From Butyrivibrio sp. NC3005 (GTDB lineage Bacteria > Bacillota > Clostridia > Lachnospirales > Lachnospiraceae), in contig NZ_AUKC01000004.1 of assembly GCF_000424545.1 (NCBI RefSeq), positions 98,700 to 162,699 on the forward strand: a stretch of 64,000 nt of DNA, read 5' to 3'. How positions within the stretch are numbered: the stretch's first letter is position 1; every line of letters starts with the position of its first letter. The notes beneath the pieces were generated by a model. It had not been told where the DNA came from. It ran no database searches and saw nothing but the letters and a program-made list of their open reading frames with translations. The translations under genes and the position numbers were made by a program. Positions 9,865-18,013 of the stretch are shown here, in pieces.

Positions 9865-10464
9865 TCACTCTAAATATCTACCGAAAAAGTCATATCTATA
9901 ACCTCGTGTATATTCTCTCAATACCTTCTTTATCTCATCACGAAGTTTCTCCTGTGATATCATTTCATCTTGCTTTTTAACAGCACGTTTCGTTTCTTCT
10001 TTCTTAATGTCTGGTGATTTCTTTACCGCTTCATTTAACTCTTCCTTATCATTAATCTTCTCCACTTCACTACTAAGCTGGACAACGTTATGAGTCATAG
10101 CCATCATCATATTCGCCATATTACGCATTATATGTATGATGTAATCCTGATTCTCTTGAACAAAATTTCCAAGCGCTCCTTCTGTCACTCGTAAAAGCCT
10201 AACTTCATCGAATGTAATTATCGTATAAATAGCAGGCTTATGAAGAAGTATCCCAAACTCACCAAAACACATACCAGGCCCTAGTATTCCTATGAGAACT
10301 TCGTATTTTGTTCCATATCCGGTATACATTTCCACATGACCTGAGACCACTTTATACATGTCAAGATTCACTTCGCCCTCGGCCAAAATCTTAACATTTG
10401 CAGGAACAGTTATAATCTTGCTTTGATTTTTTATTGTATATGCGTCAAAAACGTTTTTTTCCAT
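9865..10464 (-). CDS. Cyclic-nucleotide-binding-domain protein without a DNA-binding domain
   Basis: About 199 residues from the ATG at 10464, chosen because GTGAGG precedes it at the right spacing; an upstream start at 10500 has no site. The first 120 residues form a cNMP-binding beta barrel (GEVNLDMYKVVSGHVEMYTG, then FGEFGILL). The helix after the barrel leads into a charged, lysine- and glutamate-rich tail and not into a helix-turn-helix, so this is not a Crp/Fnr regulator. Its partner is unknown; it may be a sensor or scaffold. The arginine normally contacting the cyclic phosphate is not obvious (HKPAIYT in its place), so ligand binding is doubtful. Confidence 0.7.
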   Translation of the reverse strand: MEKNVFDAYTIKNQSKIITVPANVKILAEGEVNLDMYKVVSGHVEMYTGYGTKYEVLIGILGPGMCFGEFGILLHKPAIYTIITFDEVRLLRVTEGALGNFVQENQDYIIHIMRNMANMMMAMTHNVVQLSSEVEKINDKEELNEAVKKSPDIKKEETKRAVKKQDEMISQEKLRDEIKKVLREYTRGYRYDFFGRYLE

Positions 10465-10619
10465 GCTAATATACCTCACAAATCTTAAATTCCGCCTCAA
10501 GTTGTTTATCGGTATATTTGCAGTTTCTATTCACTTGTATACGAATTAATCGGCAATATCTATTCGACTTATTAAATATGACTATTTCTTTGCATCATTT
10601 TTTTACTGCATTAACATCA

Positions 10620-10937
10620 TTAAAAGGAACTTTGATAAGAGCATGACCAGAAATCTTTCACCAACCCTGAAACATTACTAGCATACGTCGGAGACCCCAA
10701 AACAATACCATCCGCATTAGAGATTTTTTGAATCACCTTATCGACATCATCATCTATGTGGCAAAAACCTGTTTTGTAACAAGAGCAACGCCCTATACAA
10801 TGTTTCATCTGTATCTTACATAAATCTATAAACTCAACATGGGCTCCACTTTCTACAAGCACGTTTTCTATCATATGCAGAGCAGTTGCTGTTATCCCGT
10901 TTGTTCTAGAACTACCGTTAATAATCATTACTTTCAT
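10620..10937 (-). pseudogene. NADPH-dependent FMN reductase / flavodoxin-like protein, C-terminally truncated
   Basis: Starts at the ATG 10937 (MKVMIINGSSRTNGITATAL) with AGGAGA at good spacing. The FMN-phosphate loop GSSRTNG, a cysteine-containing CIGRCSCY segment and the GSPTYASNVSG flavin loop are present. After VKDF the text turns into WSCSYQSSF and stops at residue 105, whereas the family usually has 180-250 residues. The 3' half is gone, so the gene is most likely dead. Confidence 0.7.
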
Positions 10938-10959
10938 AGCATTATTTCTCCTACAGATA

Positions 10960-10996
10960 ATACACACTTGTGTATCTTTTTAGTAATGATATAATC
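10960..10996 (+). promoter_or_regulatory. Dyad operator and an orphan rightward promoter
   Basis: ATACAC-ACTT-GTGTAT (10960-10975) is a perfect 6-bp dyad in the control region of the broken flavin reductase. A rightward promoter TTGTGT-16 bp-TATAAT (10969-10996) overlaps it but now drives nothing. This suggests a lost divergent regulator gene, for example of the HxlR type. The identity of the regulator is inference. Confidence 0.4.
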
Positions 10997-11057
10997 AAAA
11001 AGTATGCTGGTAAATACATAGAGAAAAAGTTACACAATCTTTATTTTATGTGTATTT

Positions 11058-11410
11058 TTAAAGCGATAGTAAGAACGATGAATACCAATCTCTCTGTACT
11101 TCAGTACCATCATGTAGTTTAAACAATCTGTCGGACAGCTTCTTTTTTATATAAACATCTGCTGTATGGTCATACTGCGAAGCCCTGTAGTTATTCGGAA
11201 AGTGTAGGCAATTGTCTGAGTGCCAATATCCGCACGAATTTTGCGTTTAGCTTTATCTCCTGTATTACCATATAGGGATAATAGTTTGCGATACCTCTTT
11301 GTTCGAAAAAGCTGACCATAATTCTTTCTCATAAGACCAACAAGTTCATTGCCTGCCTTGCAGATTTTATCAGAAAGGATCAAAATCTTAAGCACATCAG
11401 AATAAGGCAT
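11058..11410 (-). mobile_element. TnpB (IS605 OrfB)-type relic with internal deletions
   Basis: The 5' part (ELVGLMRKNYGQLFRTKRYR) matches the start of TnpB-like proteins of Lachnospiraceae. It then jumps directly to ADIGTQTIAYT, the RuvC-I segment with the catalytic aspartate, so several hundred residues are deleted. A one-base frameshift near 11175 leads to DHTADVYIKKKLSDRLFKLH and then DGTEVQRDWYSSFLL, from the C-terminal RuvC region, ending at a TAA at 11058-11060. The three pieces are in the right order. The relic is inactive. No flanking end hairpins could be placed with confidence. Confidence 0.65.
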
Positions 11411-11451
11411 ATCAGTCTCAGCGACTAAAATATGCCTATCAGAATTAACAA

Positions 11452-11784
11452 TTACATCACTTCATTTTCCGGTGCATGAGCATTTCTGTTCACGGACATC
11501 GCCTTTTTCAACACATCTGGGAACAGCCCCCTAGCATCCAGCATTCCCTTCCCTATGTCATTGTTCCAGATTACAAAGAGGATGGACATGTACTCGCTCC
11601 ATTTGAAAGGACGCTTCCCGCTCTCAGCCGCCTTGATCTTCGCCGCATCAACACCGGTCTTTTCCGCAAGGGCTTCCTGTGATACTTTCAGCTTCTCACG
11701 TATAGCCGGCAGCTCTGCCGCCATCCGCTCCATCAGGGCTTCCCTGTCCAGTAATTTCAGTTCGTCCAAAACATCTGCCGCCAT
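11452..11784 (-). CDS. XRE-type helix-turn-helix protein (HTH-B)
   Basis: A 110-residue protein. Residues about 25-65 form an XRE helix-turn-helix (LPAIREKLKVSQEALAEKTG), followed by the extension WSEYMSILFVIWNN and GLFPDVLKKAMS. The same extension occurs in the C-terminal domain of the adjacent recombinase fusion and in the HTH-A pseudogene, so the three are paralogues. The ATG directly follows the TAG of the upstream gene (GAGGTGTAGATG), which implies coupling. It probably binds DNA. The target is unknown; the nearby polysaccharide locus or recombinase is an obvious guess only. Confidence 0.75.
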   Translation of the reverse strand: MAADVLDELKLLDREALMERMAAELPAIREKLKVSQEALAEKTGVDAAKIKAAESGKRPFKWSEYMSILFVIWNNDIGKGMLDARGLFPDVLKKAMSVNRNAHAPENEVM

Positions 11785-13095
11785 CTACACCTCGCCTATC
11801 CTGATCTTTTCCTTCAACGAATCCGGGTACAGTCCCAGATTAGACACGATCTCTGTTGTCCGCATATTATAATGATAAAAAAAGAGAATCGACATATACT
11901 GATCCCATGTAGCTATCCTGCTCCCATTCTCCAGCTGCCGATACATCCCGACGGACACACCGAGGATATCCGCCGCTTCTTCCAGAGACAGACCAATCAA
12001 TAATCTCAGTGATGTCAGATCCCTACTCAATTCTTCCGTCAGCCACTTCACATCAACACGATTGGCATAAGGAGAATCAGGACGTATCCCTAGGAAAAAA
12101 TAATTAAGCACCTGCTCATCAGCCTTACCCTTCATATAGGTTTTACGCAAACGTTCAAAGACAATCTCTTTCATCCGAAATACGCTCATGATACGCTTCA
12201 GCCAGTTCTCTAGAGTCCTTGGATCTGTCTGCTCGTTACTGCTGTTCCTGATAAGCGGCTTTCCTGGCATCCTGAACTCGTCAATATAGTCGTTTAATAC
12301 CGAAGGATATGATACCCTTCTGATCTGTTTCTTTCTCGGAATTTCCTCAACGATGATAATTGTTCTGTTTTCTCCATCTTCACCTCTTTTGGGATTTCGC
12401 ACCCTATGTGCCGTTTCGTGAATATATATCTCATTCCTTAATGAATCTACGTCCTCACTCTTCAATGCGCATAGTTCCCCAGTCCTCATACCACAAAACA
12501 GCGAAAGCAGCGCCGCAAGCAGTTCCGGGCAATGGTTATGCTTTGCCTTGAAGCATAGCATCTCTATCTCCTGTGCCGTAAGTTCTTCGTATGATGTCCT
12601 GTCCCAGTTGATTTCAGCTTTTTCAAAGCCCACGGCAGCATTGGCGTAATTAATCACATTGCTCATGACGGCTTTAATCACCATAAGACCGCTCTTAGTC
12701 AGTGAGCGCCCACGCCTGGATGCCGACTCAGTGGCAACTTTAAGGAATCTTTTTATCTCAGCAGACGTTACATCAGACATTGGGGTATCGGCATATTCAG
12801 GGTAAATGTCACGTTCAAGCGCATCAAGATACCTGTCATATGTAGTGCTCGCAATCGTGCTTTTGGCATCCTCTAGATACTCTTCAGCCACCTGCTTAAA
12901 AGTCTTGCCTTTTAGAGGTGATGCTTCGCCATAAATCTCACGCCTAGCATTCTCCACCTTTTCCCTGACTTCAGCCTTGCTGCGGCCATAGACAGACTTA
13001 TAAACAGCCTTTCCGCTATCATCTCTGCAAGTGATATATCTCGCCTCATAACGACCGTCTGATCTTTTGTAAATGTTCTCACCTTTTCTTGCCAT
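11785..13095 (-). CDS. Degenerate tyrosine recombinase fused to an XRE-type domain
   Basis: A 436-residue chimera. Residues 1-60 are the AP2-like arm-binding domain (MARKGENIYKRSDGRYEARY), residues 60-170 the SAM-like core-binding domain, and residues 180-345 a catalytic domain. The first catalytic arginine survives (GMRTGELCAL, near 202). The second box reads FERLRKTYMK, with no histidine before the arginine, the LGH motif reads LGI, and no convincing tyrosine nucleophile is left. From about residue 348 the text becomes WLTEELSRDLTSLRLLIGLS and a full XRE-type domain ending GLYPDSLKEKI. It is uninterrupted and coupled to HTH-B, so it may persist as a DNA-binding regulator that reuses a dead recombinase. 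Fusion by deletion between a recombinase and an HTH-A gene is the simplest origin. Confidence 0.7.
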   Translation of the reverse strand: MARKGENIYKRSDGRYEARYITCRDDSGKAVYKSVYGRSKAEVREKVENARREIYGEASPLKGKTFKQVAEEYLEDAKSTIASTTYDRYLDALERDIYPEYADTPMSDVTSAEIKRFLKVATESASRRGRSLTKSGLMVIKAVMSNVINYANAAVGFEKAEINWDRTSYEELTAQEIEMLCFKAKHNHCPELLAALLSLFCGMRTGELCALKSEDVDSLRNEIYIHETAHRVRNPKRGEDGENRTIIIVEEIPRKKQIRRVSYPSVLNDYIDEFRMPGKPLIRNSSNEQTDPRTLENWLKRIMSVFRMKEIVFERLRKTYMKGKADEQVLNYFFLGIRPDSPYANRVDVKWLTEELSRDLTSLRLLIGLSLEEAADILGVSVGMYRQLENGSRIATWDQYMSILFFYHYNMRTTEIVSNLGLYPDSLKEKIRIGEV

Positions 13096-13098
13096 TAA

Positions 13099-13182
13099 TT
13101 ACACTGCCCTATCTTTCGCCATGCGCTCCATCAAAGTATCACGGTCTATTGTATTTAATTCCTGCAATGCCATATCAGCCAT
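13099..13182 (-). pseudogene. Stub of a second HTH-B copy
   Basis: Twenty-seven codons, MADMALQELNTIDRDTLMER then MAKDRAV and a stop. This aligns with the first 25 residues of HTH-B (MAADVLDELKLLDREALMER). The ATG overlaps the real stop of the HTH-A frame by 8 bp (ATGGCTGA), so HTH-A and HTH-B are again arranged as a coupled pair. Confidence 0.55.
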
Positions 13183-13458
13183 ATATCGAGTTGGTTCCTT
13201 TCTTCATTCTGACCTTCAAAGGCTCCGGAAACAGCCCAAGTGTATCCGTAACGGGAGAAGTTCTATCGTTATAATGAAAACAAAAAGCAACGCCATGTAC
13301 TGATTCCTGCTGTTCTCCCTCTTGCCTGATTCCAAATTCTTATAAGTATTCCCGGATACCCCGAGCAGGTTGCTCATCTCATCTATTGTCATTTCAAGAA
13401 GCAGTCGAAGTGACGCCAAATCCCGCGACATTTCATCCATGAGCCATTCCCTATTCAA
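13175..13458 (-). pseudogene. XRE-type HTH-A gene with a one-base frameshift
   Basis: Starts at the TTG 13458 (NREWLMDEMSRDLASLRLLL). The helix-turn-helix is intact through QYMALLFVF. There a T appears to be missing in a short T run (about 13271-13285), and the correct frame continues as HYNDRTSPVTDTLGLFPEPL to a TGA at 13175. It is paralogous to the domain fused to the neighbouring recombinase (SRDLTSLRLLI, then GLYPDSLK). A sequencing error in the homopolymer would restore a 94-residue protein. Confidence 0.6.
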
Positions 13459-13475
13459 TCCTTGCGGTTAGCATC

Positions 13476-13877
13476 TCAGATGGAAGTTCTTTTATCTTCA
13501 CAAGTCCTTCCAAATGAATCAGAACCCAAACAGTCCGTATCGAAGGTGAACATATCTGCATTGGGAGAATCATCAAGTTCAAGAAACATGTATTCGATGG
13601 CATCACTTGAAAAATATCCCTCCGGTTCTGCAAAGATAATATATGGTGCTCTTGCATGTCCCATACTGACTATGCTGTCTGCAAGGTATGTAATCTGATG
13701 ATCCTCTGCTGTAATCTCTGATAAAACATCCTTTGTACCATCGGTGGAATTGACATCTACTACAATCACTTCAATCTCAGAAAATGACCTGCTCCAGATA
13801 ATGTCTATACATTCCCTTATGGTTTCTGAATTGTTGTGTGTGGCTATGATTACTGATACTTTTGGTTTAGTATTCAT
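13476..13877 (-). pseudogene. Truncated GT2 glycosyltransferase
   Basis: Begins KPKVSVIIATHNNSETIREC with the GT-A nucleotide-binding strand, then VVDVNSTDGTKDVL. The position of the metal-binding DxD reads EPE (FAEPEGYFSSD). It stops at residue 133, while GT2 enzymes normally exceed 250 residues. It lies beyond the terminator that closes the polysaccharide operon. It is almost certainly inactive and may be the remnant of an earlier polysaccharide locus. Confidence 0.65.
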
Positions 13878-13894
13878 CTATTTCCCGTTTTGGT

Positions 13895-13918
13895 ACAAAA
13901 AAAGACGTTAAACGCCTT
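13895..13918 (-). terminator. Intrinsic terminator at the end of the polysaccharide operon
   Basis: Read leftwards: AAGGCGTT-T-AACGTCTT followed by a run of T. It is a compact stem with one G-T pair, about 90 bp past the last intact operon gene. Confidence 0.55.
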
Positions 13919-14007
13919 GTAAAAAGTACACTTTTTTATATGCTTTTTGAAATATTTAAAGTATATTCCTTTTTTTGACAAAATCCTCACATAATTACAT
14001 CGCTTTA

Positions 14008-15123
14008 TTACACTAACAAGCATGATTTATATAAATCATTGTACTCTTGGGCAGTCTTTTGGTTCGCCATTCTGCTTTCCTCATCAAGCCATCCTCCATT
14101 AAACCAATGAACTGAATATGTATGATCTGTTATGTTTATATTTCCCGACATATAATCATATGGTTGGAAATAATCAGATGCATATATATTCATTCCTTGA
14201 ACATTCTGCGTTGTTCCATCAAGCTTATACCCCATATCTATTGCAACTTTAGTATCATAAAATCCGCATGTATTTCTGTTTTGCTTTCCATCTTTATCGA
14301 TGAAATGCAGATTCTCGCGTGCATACAAGAATCTTCTAATAGCTTTGTTTCCCTTCACAGCACCACTACATCCTCCAAAATTAATAACCTGCCATTTTTC
14401 CACTCCACAAAAGGCATCCTGAAATAGTAGTGGATCAATATTCCTCTTCAACTCAACATCTGTGTCTAAATATATCCCACCTTCATTAAATAGGATATCA
14501 AGCCTTGCATAATCCGGAACAAATCCATACGCACCGGCAGAGTAAGCCTCTCTCATATATGGATGCTTATTGAAATCATAATTATCTTCATTCCATTCTA
14601 TTATCTCATAATCAGGGCAGTACTTTCTCCAAGATTCAATGCAAAGCTTTAAATTTTCTGGCATCTCCTTCTTTCCCAACCACATATAATGAAGTTTCTT
14701 CGGAATAATCTGATAATTACTCAATACCGGACTGCCACCAGAAGGTGCTAAACAAAAGTTGTGGATGCACATCATCCCTGTAATATAACAATCCATATCT
14801 TTTGTACATTTCATAGACTCAAGTTGTTCTAATACACTTGAGAATCTACTAATGTTAAGAAGAATAACCGTATTACTATCATAATTATTCAGAACCTCTG
14901 GACTAAGTATAAGTATTTTTCTGTCGAAGATATTGATTCTTGTTCCCCACTTAGAACTATCATTATCTATATAGCAGCTAACCTGGTCTAATAAACCATA
15001 TTCCTTCAAAACCTGTGGCATTGTCACCTGACCGAGAACTCCAGATCCAAAAAGAACAATCTTACTACTTCTTACCTTTATTCGGTCAGCCATTTTCTTA
15101 AATATTGTACAAATATTATTCAT
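14008..15123 (-). CDS. GT32-type glycosyltransferase with an N-terminal Rossmann-like module
   Basis: A 371-residue protein. Residues about 20-115 form a nucleotide-fold module (KIVLFGSGVLGQ, then YIDNDSSKWGT and ILSPEVL) that also occurs in three other proteins of this locus. From residue 145 a GT32 (OCH1-like) transferase follows: IPKKLHYMWLGKKEMPE, the AYGFVPDYARLDIL block, and the metal-binding DXD in YLDTDVELKR. It transfers a sugar from a nucleotide donor during repeat-unit assembly at the inner membrane face; the donor is unknown. It is the last intact gene before the operon terminator. Its 3' end, including an 18-bp palindrome at 14022-14039, is duplicated in damaged form at 16.8-16.9 kb. 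Confidence 0.8.
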   Translation of the reverse strand: MNNICTIFKKMADRIKVRSSKIVLFGSGVLGQVTMPQVLKEYGLLDQVSCYIDNDSSKWGTRINIFDRKILILSPEVLNNYDSNTVILLNISRFSSVLEQLESMKCTKDMDCYITGMMCIHNFCLAPSGGSPVLSNYQIIPKKLHYMWLGKKEMPENLKLCIESWRKYCPDYEIIEWNEDNYDFNKHPYMREAYSAGAYGFVPDYARLDILFNEGGIYLDTDVELKRNIDPLLFQDAFCGVEKWQVINFGGCSGAVKGNKAIRRFLYARENLHFIDKDGKQNRNTCGFYDTKVAIDMGYKLDGTTQNVQGMNIYASDYFQPYDYMSGNINITDHTYSVHWFNGGWLDEESRMANQKTAQEYNDLYKSCLLV

Positions 15124-15199
15124 CTAAGACTGTGGTTTTTTATCGATTTCATTCTTACTGAAACCAATTCGTCCCCCCTCCTCCTTCCTTTTCATGCGT

Positions 15200-15390
15200 C
15201 TAGAATATAAGAACTCCATTGTCCAACAACCAGCATTTGTACATTCCTTTATCAGCAGCCTTTTGTGCATCTGATAAAGGTTCACCACAATTATCTACTC
15301 CACAAGGCAGATAACTAGGGCTTGTTTCAAGTATCTCTGCAATTTCATTGATATGTTCCAAATATAATTTCAAAAATACAAAACCTGAGC
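15200..15390 (-). pseudogene. Unrecognised C-terminal gene remnant
   Basis: A start-less open frame of about 60 codons between two operon genes reads YLEHINEIAEILETSPSYLP, then CGVDNCGEPLSDAQKAADKG and stops. It reads like real protein, with no start codon or ribosome site, so I take it as the tail of a deleted gene. I do not recognise the family. Nothing else is visible in 15124-15433. Confidence 0.35.
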
Positions 15391-15433
15391 ATCACAGTTA
15401 TTCCAATCATGTTGTAAAAAAGACTATTGTCTA

Positions 15434-16753
15434 TCACAGTCTCCACCAAACTAATCCACTATGTTCCAAATCCTGAACACTATAAAGCCCCTTCACATCT
15501 AATAGCACTCTTTCAGCTGACATGTCATTCCTAAACATTTTCATCACTCCATTTAATCCGATATCCTTAAAATCTTTATGTCCCACAGCAACTATTATAC
15601 AGTCAGCATCCTCGATTTCAGATGGCTCCTTAAGCTTTATACCATACTCCCTCATGGCTTCGACTTTGTTCGCCCAAGGGTCAACAACATCAGGAATGAT
15701 CTTATAATCAACAAATCTCTTTACAATATCATAAACCTTGCTGTTTCTAATATCGGGGCAATTTTCCTTAAATGTCAGTCCCAAAATAACCACCTTGGAT
15801 TTCCTTGGTGCTTGCCCTGCCTCGATCATCTTCTGCACTGCTGCATCAGCAACATAAGCTCCCATAGAATCATTAACGATTCGTCCATTTAATATTATTT
15901 GGCTGTGATATCCCAATTTTTCAGCCTCATATGTAAAATAGTAGGGATCCACTCCAATGCAATGACCACCGACCAAGCCAGGACGGAATCTGAGCGCATT
16001 CCATTTTGTATTCATTCCATCAACTACTTCATTGGTATCAATACCCATGCGATCGAATACCATCGCCAATTCATTCATAAAAGCAATGTTTATATCCCTC
16101 TGGCTGTTTTCCACTACCTTTATTGCCTCTGCTGTTTTTATATTCGAAACGGGATATGTACCAACCTCAATCACCAAATCATAGATGTTCTTAATGATTT
16201 CAGTAGACTCACCATCCATACCAGAAACTATCTTCTTAATATTCTCAAGTCTGTGTTCCTTGTCGCCTGGATTTATTCTCTCAGGTGAGTATCCCACCTT
16301 AAAATCAATGCCACACTTTAAGCCGGATTCTTTTTCTAAAATCGGTACGCACACATCCTCTGTAACACCGGGATATACTGTAGATTCATAAACCACTATC
16401 GACCCTCTGCTCAGATTACGACCGACAATCTCACTTGCTCCTATAACTGGTGACAGATTTGGAGTATGATCTGCATTAACAGGCGTTGGCACAGCAATTA
16501 TATGAAACTTAGCTTCCTTAAGCCTCTTTTCATCAAATGTAAAATCAATCCCCGTCTTTTTGATTTCATCATCCCCAACTTCATTTGTCGGATCAATTCC
16601 TGACTTATAAAGATTAATTTTTTCATGATTAAGATCAAACCCAATCACATTCACTTTTTTTGCAAAAGAATGTGCAATAGGCATCCCTACATATCCGAGC
16701 CCCACAACTGCAATCTTCTCTTTTTTTCCAACAATATTCTCATATAAAGACAT
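15434..16753 (-). CDS. wbpA: UDP-N-acetylglucosamine 6-dehydrogenase (WbpA type)
   Basis: A 439-residue nucleotide-sugar dehydrogenase. The NAD-binding loop VVGLGYVGMPIA is at residues 16-27, the substrate region shows the family's PGVTEDVC and SPERINPGD blocks, and the catalytic-cysteine motif GGHCIGVDPYY is near residue 265. The C-terminal domain has LGLTFKENCPDIRNSK. WbpA-type enzymes oxidise UDP-GlcNAc to UDP-GlcNAcA with NAD. With the WbpB, WbpE, WbpD and WbpI homologues in the same operon it gives a full route to UDP-ManNAc3NAcA. UDP-glucose or UDP-ManNAc dehydrogenase are alternatives by sequence alone; context favours UDP-GlcNAc. Confidence 0.85.
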   Translation of the reverse strand: MSLYENIVGKKEKIAVVGLGYVGMPIAHSFAKKVNVIGFDLNHEKINLYKSGIDPTNEVGDDEIKKTGIDFTFDEKRLKEAKFHIIAVPTPVNADHTPNLSPVIGASEIVGRNLSRGSIVVYESTVYPGVTEDVCVPILEKESGLKCGIDFKVGYSPERINPGDKEHRLENIKKIVSGMDGESTEIIKNIYDLVIEVGTYPVSNIKTAEAIKVVENSQRDINIAFMNELAMVFDRMGIDTNEVVDGMNTKWNALRFRPGLVGGHCIGVDPYYFTYEAEKLGYHSQIILNGRIVNDSMGAYVADAAVQKMIEAGQAPRKSKVVILGLTFKENCPDIRNSKVYDIVKRFVDYKIIPDVVDPWANKVEAMREYGIKLKEPSEIEDADCIIVAVGHKDFKDIGLNGVMKMFRNDMSAERVLLDVKGLYSVQDLEHSGLVWWRL

Positions 16754-16771
16754 CGCTTTATTCCTCTATCC

Positions 16772-16925
16772 ATCATGATTTATATAAATCATTGTATTCC
16801 TATACAGTCTTCTGTTTTACTTTACTGCTCACATCATCAAGCCATCCCCATAAAAACAATGAACCCATGAATTAATATGATCCTTAATATTCAGATTGCC
16901 CGACATATAATCATATGGCTCTAAT
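16772..16925 (-). pseudogene. Damaged duplicate of the GT32 gene tail
   Basis: Reads YDYMSGNLNIKDHI, then in shifted frames DDVSSKVKQKTV and EYNDLYKS. These match the end of the GT32 protein at 14.0 kb (YDYMSGNINITDHT, LDEESRMANQKTAQ, EYNDLYKS). The palindrome ATGATTTATATAAATCAT is shared exactly (16775-16792 and 14022-14039). It is a remnant of a second GT32 gene or of a duplication. Confidence 0.65.
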
Positions 16926-16930
16926 TATAA

Positions 16931-18013
16931 CTACAATTCAAACCTATTAATTTCGTCCACTATTTTCACTGATGCCTTACCATCACCAAAAGGTAGGTAT
17001 CCTTTATTGATCTTTTGTTTTTCAAACAGCCTATCAACTATATTCTCAGGACTAGCTAATGAATTTCTCCCATCAACTAGAGTTTCTGGCCACACAGCAA
17101 AATTCAAAACAGTTACACACTTCTTCTCTGCAAAAAAAGCTTCTCTTTGCAGTCCTCCAGAATCAGTAACTACAGCCTTGCAGCCATTTAACAGAGCAAG
17201 ACTTTCTATATATCCTACGGGTTCAATAAGTATTATTCTTTCCAATCGATTCTCTCTGACAAGCCGTTCGGCTCTTTCTTTATTTCGCGGATGAACAGGA
17301 TAAATCGTATTATAACTCAAACTATTCATTGCTTTTAAAATATTAAGTAGACAATCATCATCTTTCGTATTTTCTTCTCGATGGCATGTGAGATAATAAT
17401 ACTCATCTTCATTAACTGATGTATATCCCCCGCTCAATTTTGGAAACTGCAAATCACTTATTCTTTTATAACCTGAATAATGGCAATAAGCATCAAACAT
17501 CAAGTCTCCACTTATAATGGAACTCTTCTCTAGTCCTTCATTAATTAGTTCTTTCATGTTAAGATCCGTACAGGCAAATAAAACACTAGAAATATGATCT
17601 GTACATATCCTGTTAATTTCCTCAGGATTTGTTCTACAATGTGTTCTTGTTCCGGCTTCTACATGGTAAACCGGAATATGAAGTTTTGTAGCGGAAAGCG
17701 CACCTGCAAGCGTTGAATTGGTGTCGCCATAAACAAGAACCCCATCTGGTTTCTCCTTTAACAGTACCTCTTCTATGGCAATCATCATTTCACCCGTCAT
17801 ACGCGCGTGAGAACCACCTGAAATGCCAAGGTTATAATCTGGTTCAGGAATTTCCATCTCTTCAAAAAACAACTTTGACATATTATAGTCATAATGCTGT
17901 CCAGTATGCAGCAGAATTTCATTATTATGAATTCTTAAGGTTTTTGATACCATTGCTGCCTTTATAAACTGTGGCCTTGCCCCTACAACGGTAACTATCT
18001 TTTTTTCATGCAT
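16931..18013 (-). CDS. wbpI: UDP-N-acetylglucosamine 2-epimerase-type enzyme (WbpI type)
   Basis: A 360-residue non-hydrolysing 2-epimerase of the WecB/WbpI family. Family blocks seen: GARPQFIKAAMVSK at the N-terminus, LLHTGQHYDYNMS, VYGDTNSTLAGALSA, HVEAGTRTHCRTNPEEINR and TDSGGLQREAFF. In a locus with WbpA, B, D and E homologues the likely reaction is UDP-GlcNAc3NAcA to UDP-ManNAc3NAcA, not UDP-GlcNAc to UDP-ManNAc. The ATG overlaps the end of the upstream amidotransferase gene by 8 bp, so the two are translationally coupled. It should act in the cytosol. Confidence 0.85.
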   Translation of the reverse strand: MHEKKIVTVVGARPQFIKAAMVSKTLRIHNNEILLHTGQHYDYNMSKLFFEEMEIPEPDYNLGISGGSHARMTGEMMIAIEEVLLKEKPDGVLVYGDTNSTLAGALSATKLHIPVYHVEAGTRTHCRTNPEEINRICTDHISSVLFACTDLNMKELINEGLEKSSIISGDLMFDAYCHYSGYKRISDLQFPKLSGGYTSVNEDEYYYLTCHREENTKDDDCLLNILKAMNSLSYNTIYPVHPRNKERAERLVRENRLERIILIEPVGYIESLALLNGCKAVVTDSGGLQREAFFAEKKCVTVLNFAVWPETLVDGRNSLASPENIVDRLFEKQKINKGYLPFGDGKASVKIVDEINRFEL

